From: Mactra quadrangularis
Taxonomy: Eukaryota > Mollusca > Bivalvia > Venerida > Mactridae
Assembly (NCBI GenBank): GCA_025267735.1
Contig: CM046297.1
Coordinates: 10,972,515-11,036,514 of the forward strand
DNA length: 64,000 nucleotides
Reading direction: 5' to 3'
Shown here: piece after piece, positions 58,501 through 64,000 of the stretch
Position numbering within the stretch: position 1 is the stretch's first letter
Layout: the number at the start of each line of letters is the position of its first letter
Notes under the pieces: model-generated
Told to the model about the DNA's origin: nothing
The model's database searches: none
The model's input: the letters and a program-made list of their open reading frames with translations, nothing else
Program-made: the position numbers and the translations under genes

Positions 58501-61500
58501 TTAATTCCAAAAAATGCATAATTATTTCTCCAATTTCGGACGGGAATAAGAATAAATATTGGTGAGCGTTCGATTGGCTTCCGGAATTTGGGCCGAATAT
58601 GTTCTTGAATCATATACATGTATTTTGGCTCGCTAATAAAATTATAACTTTTTATTGTCTAAACAGACATCGAAAATGCTTAATTCTATCATAATAATGC
58701 TATCTTACGTGCACATTTGGAAAATGTCCAGGACAACGCCTGTTCATTCGATGTATTTTGTTCTGTCCGAAAGGTTCCGCACAATGAATCAATGCGCCCT
58801 AGTGTTTCACATATGCTTAACACGGCACACCAATAGGTAATGAATAGGTCTATAAATAGACATGGGGCAGTCTAAAACGCTGATACTATTGCTTGAATAT
58901 TTTTACTCAAAGGAGATGTCAGTGTTGAATCCAATAGTAGAAAAAACAAGTATTTATAAGGCTCAAAACCATGGTTTCCAGATAATCTAGTCTTACTTAA
59001 GAGTTTAATGAGAAAACAAGAAAGATTATAGAGAAAGCATGGAAAGCCTGAACAATTGGAAGCTTTCAAGGTAATGCGCAACCGTTATCATTGTAAATTA
59101 AATAAAGAAAAGGTCAAATCACTTAGTCAAAAAATTCTTGATGCTAAAGGTGATACAAAACAATTATATAAATTTGTTGCTGAAATAACAGGAGTAAGAT
59201 ATGACAATCCAATACCAAAAGGCGATTCTGATCACTACATAGCAGAAAATTTTGCTGATTATTTCTTAAATATTTTTTTTTTAATTAGGGAATTCTTGCT
59301 ACAGTTTCCAACTTTCTTACCCCAACAAAAAGGATGTACATAGTCTTGACCATTTTAAGGATTTTACAATAGAAGAGGTCAGAGATATTATATGTGACTT
59401 AAATACCAAATCATCTGAGCTAGACGTATTGTCAACAAAATTGCTAAAACGCTATCTACAAGAATTATTACATCTAATTACTCATTTAAAAATATCTCAT
59501 TGAAACAAGGTGAATTCCCTTCCAAGTGGAAAGAGGCAATTGTTAAGCCTCTCCTTAAGAAGGTGGGTCTGGATCTGGAATATGCTAACTATAGGCAGGT
59601 TAGCAATATGTCCTTCTTATCTAAGGTAATTGAAAAGGATTCCTTGAATAGATTGAATACTCTCGTGATAAGAATAATCTTTTTCAAAATTGCAGTCTGC
59701 ATATAGACATTTTCACTCATGTTAGTCAGCCCTTCTTAGATTAGTTAATGACCTACTGTATGACATGGAGAGTAACTGTGTTAATAGCTATTGATCTGAG
59801 TGCTGCATATGACACTATCGATCATGACATTTTATTATAAGTACTTAATAATAAATATGGACTACAGAATAGTACACTTCGCTGGATTGACTCATATCTT
59901 CACCCACGTGTATGTCGAGTCAACGTGAACGTTCATCACCTGTACGTCCATTAGAATGAAGTATTCCACAAGGTAGTTGTTTGGGTCCGTGGTTATATCT
60001 TACTTATGCAGGAACCTTATTTGATGTTATTTCATCCGATATGTCAGTGATGACCGCATGATTTTGCTGATGACCGCACTGCTAATAAAAGATTGTGTCC
60101 TAACTTTCAGAATGAAGAAGCAAATGCCATTTCTGATCTTGAAAATTGTGCCTTTTTAATAAATTCATGGATGAATGAAAATAAATTAAAAATGAACAAC
60201 TTGAAGACAGAGTTTATCATGTATGGAAGCAAAGCACACTTAAAAAAATGTTCAACGCAGTCAATCAATATTGCTGGTGAAACTTTAAAATCTGTAAAGA
60301 CAATTCGCTATTTAGGGGCATTTCTTGATGAAAATTTAAGCTTTAAAGATCACATAAAAACAAAAACTACCATTTTCTGTTCAATTATTTACGTATCAAA
60401 AGTATACGAAAATATTTGGATAAAGATGCAACACAAACACTAGCCCTATCTTCCGTCATGCCCAATATCGATTACTGTAATCTGATTTTGTATGGAATAT
60501 CAAAATGTGATCTTAGCAAATTTCAGCGAATTCAAAACATGTGTGCCAAACTAGTATTAAGGCTAAAAAATCAGACAGTTCAAAAGATGCTTTGTACTCA
60601 CTGCACTGGTTACCAGGCAAAGCAAGAATCAACTCTAAAATATGTACTTTCATGTACAACTGTTTTCTGAAACTGCACCTGCATATCTGACTAAAATTCT
60701 GAGAAAGCATTTACAAAGCAGATCTGGTCTTAGATCTGCGAAATCCAAAGAGCTGAATTTCTGTTCCCAGTAAATAAGAAAAAAACATTCAGTGACAGAA
60801 GCTTTAGTACAGTGGGCCCCATCCTATGTGTTAAGCTACCAGATGATATCAAATTATCACCTACTTTGGATGTATTAAAAACCAAATAAGATAAGATAAG
60901 ATAAGATAGATAAAATAATCTTTATTTATAGTCGGTTGATAAAACGACTGAAAACTCACTATTTCTCCCATTTTTTATCTATTTTAAAATTGACATGGCT
61001 AGTTAATGCCCAACATAAAACGGTAAACATACTAAGTGATTGAGTGAATTTATTATTACGTAAAAATGAGGATTGTCTCGCTCTTTGTCATTTTATACAT
61101 TGTTTCATATGACTGCAATACAGCTTAAATAAATTGTCCCTTTCAAAGGGATGATTAGACACCTTTGAGGATGTATAAAGGGTCCTTTATAGGTGATGTT
61201 TCGACACATTTGGGGAAATGTCTGGTAAACAGTGGCGTTATGTTACACTGTTCAGGGCATGTCCGGTTAACAGTAGCATCATGTTATACTGTTCAGGACA
61301 ACAACTTTCAATATTAAATGAATAAAAATAAATGTAAAATTAATGATAAAAATGTAAAATTAAGTCGAATCATGAACTGTGAATGATGTAGGTCCAAAAA
61401 ATATGAAATATAAAAGCTCATTAAAACAATACAAAAATTGTATGTGTGACTATATTACATCATGTGTGATAAATTTTATTTTGTTTTGTATTATTGTATA

Positions 61501-63271
61501 TACATTATGTATTTATTGTGGAGGGTTTTTACTTATTTTTTTTAAAATTTATCTTTTTGTACAACGCCATTGAATATGTACAGCCGCGGATTTAGCCCTG
61601 GGCTTTAGGGCTGCAGCCCCCCCCCTATCTCAGCCCAGAGATACGTTTTCCAGCTGAGCTGATATACTCTAATGCATTTATGGTCTGTAGTGTGTCCGTT
61701 ATAAAAGCAGTTAATTGCTATCATCCGGTTGTTAATCTCTTGTCTGGGGGCTTTGTTTGTTGAGAGTGTAATTATCGATCAACAAGTTGTTCACGCTTGA
61801 CCGCAGATAAGGACCAGGACAATTGGAAAGTGTTGTTTGATTGACTGATATGACATTCGTTAATTTTATTTTCCATTTAATTCTTAGTGCATTTTACGTT
61901 TTAGTTATTTTCATCCCACATTTTTTGTGCAAATTTAGCCATTGTTTTATTGTATTGGGTGTTGAAGTAAACATATTATAATAATTTTAATACATCGTTT
62001 AGATACAGAATTAGATTTTTAATCAAATCCTGTTATAAGTCTAAATATTTTTAGTATTCCCTATCAATTTGTTGATACTTGTCTAAGTATAATAGGTCAA
62101 AAAGCTCTTAACAGCGTATGTAAACCTGGTCATTATGTTTTTTTGACCCAAAATAACATGAACTTACTACTCACTTTCTTACTTTTATAGTAATAAGTAT
62201 ATCTTCTTGTTTTCTGTTGTTTGTTTACCCTTTACTGGTTGCACATGGGTGAAAGTGGTAATCTTTTCACCATAACGCACTAAGGCTATTTCAAGATGCT
62301 CATATTTCATTACCAATTGACTGACATATGCAACTTGGCCAAGTTATTCCCTGGGTGACCAGCTTTAAGACAGTGAACTCATTTTTTTGCGTTGAGGGGC
62401 GCTGCCCCCGCATACCCCCTTTTGTACCCCATGAGAAATCTTTAGATGGGAGAGGCGCGTAAAAAGGTAATTTTAGGACGACTTGGGAGTGTAATTCACT
62501 AAATCCAGATAAAATACAAATTTTAAGGCCCGTAGCAGCCATCTAAAGGGGGTTCAGAAACTTAAAATTGCGGAATTGACCAGTTAAAGGTTAATCTGTG
62601 ATATTATGAAAGCAGCAAGAATGACCAAAGAAGCACAAGAATGCTCTATTTTAGACCTTCATTTTTCAAAATTTCTGGGGGGGGCGTACCCCCACTAACG
62701 GGAGGGTACACCCCTCCGGTCCCCACCCAACTTTGGTCTATCAGCCCCCCCAGGCAGCCCTGTTCTGTATCCGCCCCTGATGTAATATAGAAATAGGCGT
62801 TTAATCAAATGAAAAGTTTAAGTTTAAGTCGTACACGGCTAAACGGCGATTTCAAGCATTTTTTGGAAATGCTCATTCTTGTCTTATATACGGTTAAGTT
62901 TCTACTTTATAGCTATTAGATATTACACATTTCAAGTATTATACATGTGATTATTTACTATCTATAGAAGTTACAAATGTATATAACAATCTAATGTCAC
63001 CACCTTTATGAAGGGGGTGGGGGTTATAGCTCCCAACAGGGTAAATATATTTGTGCTTGGTTTTATATATGTCAATATAATAAAGTTTTACCAGCAGGTC
63101 CAGGGTTTCGTTCCACACCAGCAATCAATAACAAAATACGTATAAACATAACAGTGCCAACAGTTTTCATCACCATACTGTTCATGTTCTTATATAATAT
63201 CATCATATTTCTATCACACTGTTCTGACATCTTCTCATAATACCATCGGTTGTCTTGTTTTAAACTTGTGT
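49858..63271 (-). CDS. NLR-like HEPN(DZIP3-type) + coiled coil + NACHT protein
   Basis: Four exons join in phase (55915-56273, 55072-55140, 53642-54296, 49858-52538) to encode about 1,254 residues. A fifth upstream exon (63092-63271) fits the open phase and would add a leader with a 2A-like motif. Domain order: DZIP3-like HEPN (KTFD/NFDITLLTCLLRNICGL type core), a coiled coil of tandem heptads, NACHT NTPase with Walker A GDAGMGKTS and Walker B CLVILDGLDEW, and a Leu-rich C-terminus resembling LRRs. Proteins of this architecture are expanded in bivalves and are thought to be intracellular immune sensors acting by ATP-dependent assembly; this gene's ligand is unknown. Linkage to the distant first exon is inference from phase and family knowledge. 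Confidence 0.78.
52617..52905 (-). repeat. tRNA-derived SINE in NLR intron 4
   Basis: Minus-strand copy of the 6895 family, with box-A-like CGGCTAGCTCAGTTGTTGC and box-B-like GGGTTAGATTC in the head. The 3' tail is truncated. Confidence 0.78.
53228..53475 (-). repeat. Second tRNA-derived SINE family in NLR intron 4
   Basis: The minus-strand head has GTGGGTTCGAATCCCACCCG (strong box B) after CGGGATTTGGAATCTCGTGC. The body differs from the 6895 family. Confidence 0.75.
53642..54296 (-). CDS. NLR exon 4 (end of HEPN, heptad coiled coil)
   Basis: Encodes 218 codons from acceptor TTTCTTTCTTCAG to donor GTGAGTAC. It begins ILFRLNNFCGVPQTNLSEMI (end of HEPN-like domain). Next come about twelve tandem 7-residue units (SEIKVAQ, SELKYGQ, SQLEKGQ, SEIKVTL ...) forming a long coiled coil, and a second helical segment (KQHIGNVQKDLKNITKRLQT). 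Ends in phase 1, matching exon 5. Confidence 0.88.
54297..55071. other. NLR intron 3
   Basis: AT-rich intron; nothing recognised. Confidence 0.5.
55072..55140 (-). CDS. NLR exon 3 (HEPN-like domain)
   Basis: A 69-bp exon encoding VVHIGTVHISESDFNLKWKT + LCQ. It matches the conserved S-x-x-E-I-x-x-x-x-F-x-x-x-W part of DZIP3-type HEPN domains. Acceptor ATTGTAG, donor GTAAAGTAC. Confidence 0.8.
55141..55914. other. NLR intron 2
   Basis: AT-rich intron; nothing recognised. Confidence 0.5.
55915..56273 (-). CDS. NLR exon 2 (HEPN-like domain)
   Basis: Encodes VLVFRYQYLLIEVGTFLLRK, then FDITLLTCLLRNICGLKHHR and EAEITRVKECRNY. The DITLL-x-x-LLRNICGL block and R-x-x-R/K-N region are typical of the DZIP3-like HEPN domain. 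It opens with two bases of a split codon, so an upstream coding exon ending in phase 1 is required. Confidence 0.85.
56274..58979. other. NLR intron 1, unrecognised part
   Basis: About 2.7 kb. The minus-strand start-like segment MAEDEYIFTPLFDCSTCIFL at about 58360-58300 has a fair start context but no support from family or splice evidence. Nothing else recognised. Confidence 0.4.
58980..60895 (+). pseudogene. Decayed CR1-like LINE in NLR intron 1
   Basis: Plus-strand RT remnants in several frames: FKVMRNRYHCKLNKEKVKSL, FPSKWKEAIVKPLLKKVGLD, YANYRQVSNMSFLSKVIEK, LIAIDLSAAYDTIDHDILL, FLINSWMNENKLKMNNLKTE, TIRYLGAFLDENLSFKDHI and SSVMPNIDYCNLILYGISKC. Many stops and frameshifts. It ends in (AAGAT)n at about 60885-60910, as CR1/L2-like elements often end in a short tandem repeat. 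Opposite strand to the host gene. Confidence 0.87.
60911..61579. other. NLR intron 1, AT-rich
   Basis: No coding or repeat feature beyond short AT-rich runs. Confidence 0.4.
61580..62781. mobile_element. 1.2-kb non-coding element with (C)n-rich ends
   Basis: Left CAGCCGCGGATTTAGCCCTG ... GCTGCAGCCCCCCCCC and right (complement) CAGGGGCGGATACAGAACAG + GGCTGCC are imperfectly inverted. The C-rich blocks near the right end (62395-62420, 62680-62760) are related. No transposase. The CAGGGGCGGAT-type end is common among hAT-like non-autonomous elements; class is tentative. Confidence 0.55.
63092..63271 (-). CDS. Candidate NLR exon 1 with 2A-like motif
   Basis: From acceptor-like ATACTTTCAG to donor CTG|GTAAAA the exon reads TSLKQDNRWYYEKMSEQC, a Met-rich stretch, then FIRILLLIAGVERNPGPA. 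The hydrophobic run followed by V-E-R-N-P-G-P resembles 2A ribosome-skipping peptides, with Gly where most have Asp. It ends in phase 1, exactly what exon 2 at 56273 needs (giving ...NPGPA-D-VLVFRY). Likely start Met is the M of MSEQC, about 46 residues before the junction. Alternative: a fragment of a retroelement ORF, many of which carry 2A-like motifs. Confidence 0.6.
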
Positions 63272-63384
63272 CTGAAAGTATAAATAAGACAAAATCAGTT
63301 TTCCATGTCAATAATAAAAAGGACACAGTTATGCTTATCTGAGATAACGTTCTATCTCATCAGACATGATTAATAGTCTGATGC

Positions 63385-63600
63385 ATGGAAGCAGTGGTAT
63401 AGTAGTAGGACGCTTACTTAGGGATTAAGTATTCCGGTTTGATCCCCACTAGGGGCGCTGCTAATTTCCTTGAGCAAGAAATAAGCATACAATTGTTCTA
63501 CTCCACCCAGGTGTAAATAGGTACTGTGAAGGATCGCCTGCCTGAGGGTGATTTCAGTGATCGGGAGTTATTGTAAAAGATAGTAAAGTCGGCTAAACAT
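63385..63600 (+). repeat. tRNA-derived SINE (family of 31965)
   Basis: GGAAGCAGTGGTATAGTAGT (box A region), GGTTTGATCCCCACTAGG (box B), GAGCAAGAAATAAGCA and CTCCACCCAGGTGTAAATAG blocks match the 31965 copy. Confidence 0.78.
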
Positions 63601-63718
63601 GTATATGGAAGCAGACTTTAAACCATTCTTTAGATATTTCATATAAGTTTAACTAAGTAATTTCATTGAAACGTAGCTTGTTCTGCGTATAATCATTGAC
63701 CAAATACATAAAGGCCAG

Positions 63719-64000
63719 GCCCCAGTTTCACAAACAAACTTAAGTACAAACTCAATAACAGACTCAAGTGCTTTTTGTCTGTAAAAAGCATGTCAATTCA
63801 GTTGGAATGGCTGTAATTAGATGATCATAATAATAAAAGTACATAAAATGTATCAACATAAAATATCATGGGTTTTATTGTAAACTTAAAGCCACAACTT
63901 AAGATTTCACTTGAGACTAAACTCAACACTTCATTAACAGACTCAAATCAATACAATTAAATTAAACCTAATTCAAACATGTTTTGTAGTTTCATTTTGT
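63719..64000. mobile_element. MITE copy cut by window end (family of 17538)
   Basis: Begins GGCCCCAGTTTCACAAACAA and matches 17538-17820 closely throughout, with scattered substitutions. The right end is beyond the window. Confidence 0.88.

Noticed and set aside
58266..58619. 117-codon minus-strand frame with MAEDEYIF start
   Set aside because: The start context is fair, but no family match, no splice partner and an overlapping plus-strand frame of equal quality.

Overview
This window is eukaryotic genomic DNA, most likely from a bivalve or related mollusc. The evidence is short exons with GT-AG junctions, AT-rich introns, dense tRNA-derived SINEs, terminal-inverted-repeat (TIR) elements and broken non-LTR retrotransposons. 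Protein content fits too: a long-type ABCC transporter, a THAP protein, and a DZIP3-type HEPN + NACHT protein. The species call is inference. No operon, CRISPR array or replication origin is present.

Layout. (1) 1-22,891, minus strand: the 5' three quarters of an MRP1-like ABC transporter (ABCC), 22 exons joined here with consistent reading phase, running off the left edge before NBD2. (2) 22,892-23,180: a 289-bp gap between two divergent start codons, probably a shared promoter. (3) 23,181-37,325, plus strand: a five-exon gene encoding an N-terminal THAP zinc finger, about 750 residues of repetitive low-complexity sequence, a short coiled coil and a transposase-type helix-turn-helix domain, with no DDE nuclease. 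Its 8.4-kb first intron holds nested repeats and an antisense SGNH-hydrolase-like exon. (4) 37,326-49,600: intergenic, with a hAT-like element, tandem arrays, a decayed Tc1-like transposon with both ends intact, and a decayed LINE. (5) 49,858-63,271, minus strand: an NLR-like gene with DZIP3/HEPN-type domain, a heptad-repeat coiled coil, a NACHT NTPase and a leucine-rich C-terminus. A separate upstream exon in compatible phase carries a 2A-like motif (VERNPGP). The gene's large first intron contains a decayed plus-strand LINE.

Most unusual observations. Two minisatellites in the ABCC gene have amplified exon-intron junctions: a 30-bp array of 3' splice sites at exon 20 and a 43-bp array of about 37 copies of the 5' splice site at exon 11. 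A third array abuts the exon 17 donor and is full of GGTCACATGACC palindromes. The HEPN-NACHT protein may be translated behind a 2A-like leader. The coiled coil between HEPN and NACHT is a tandem heptad repeat. Exon boundaries were read by eye from splice consensus, reading phase and knowledge of the families; no alignment or transcript was available.
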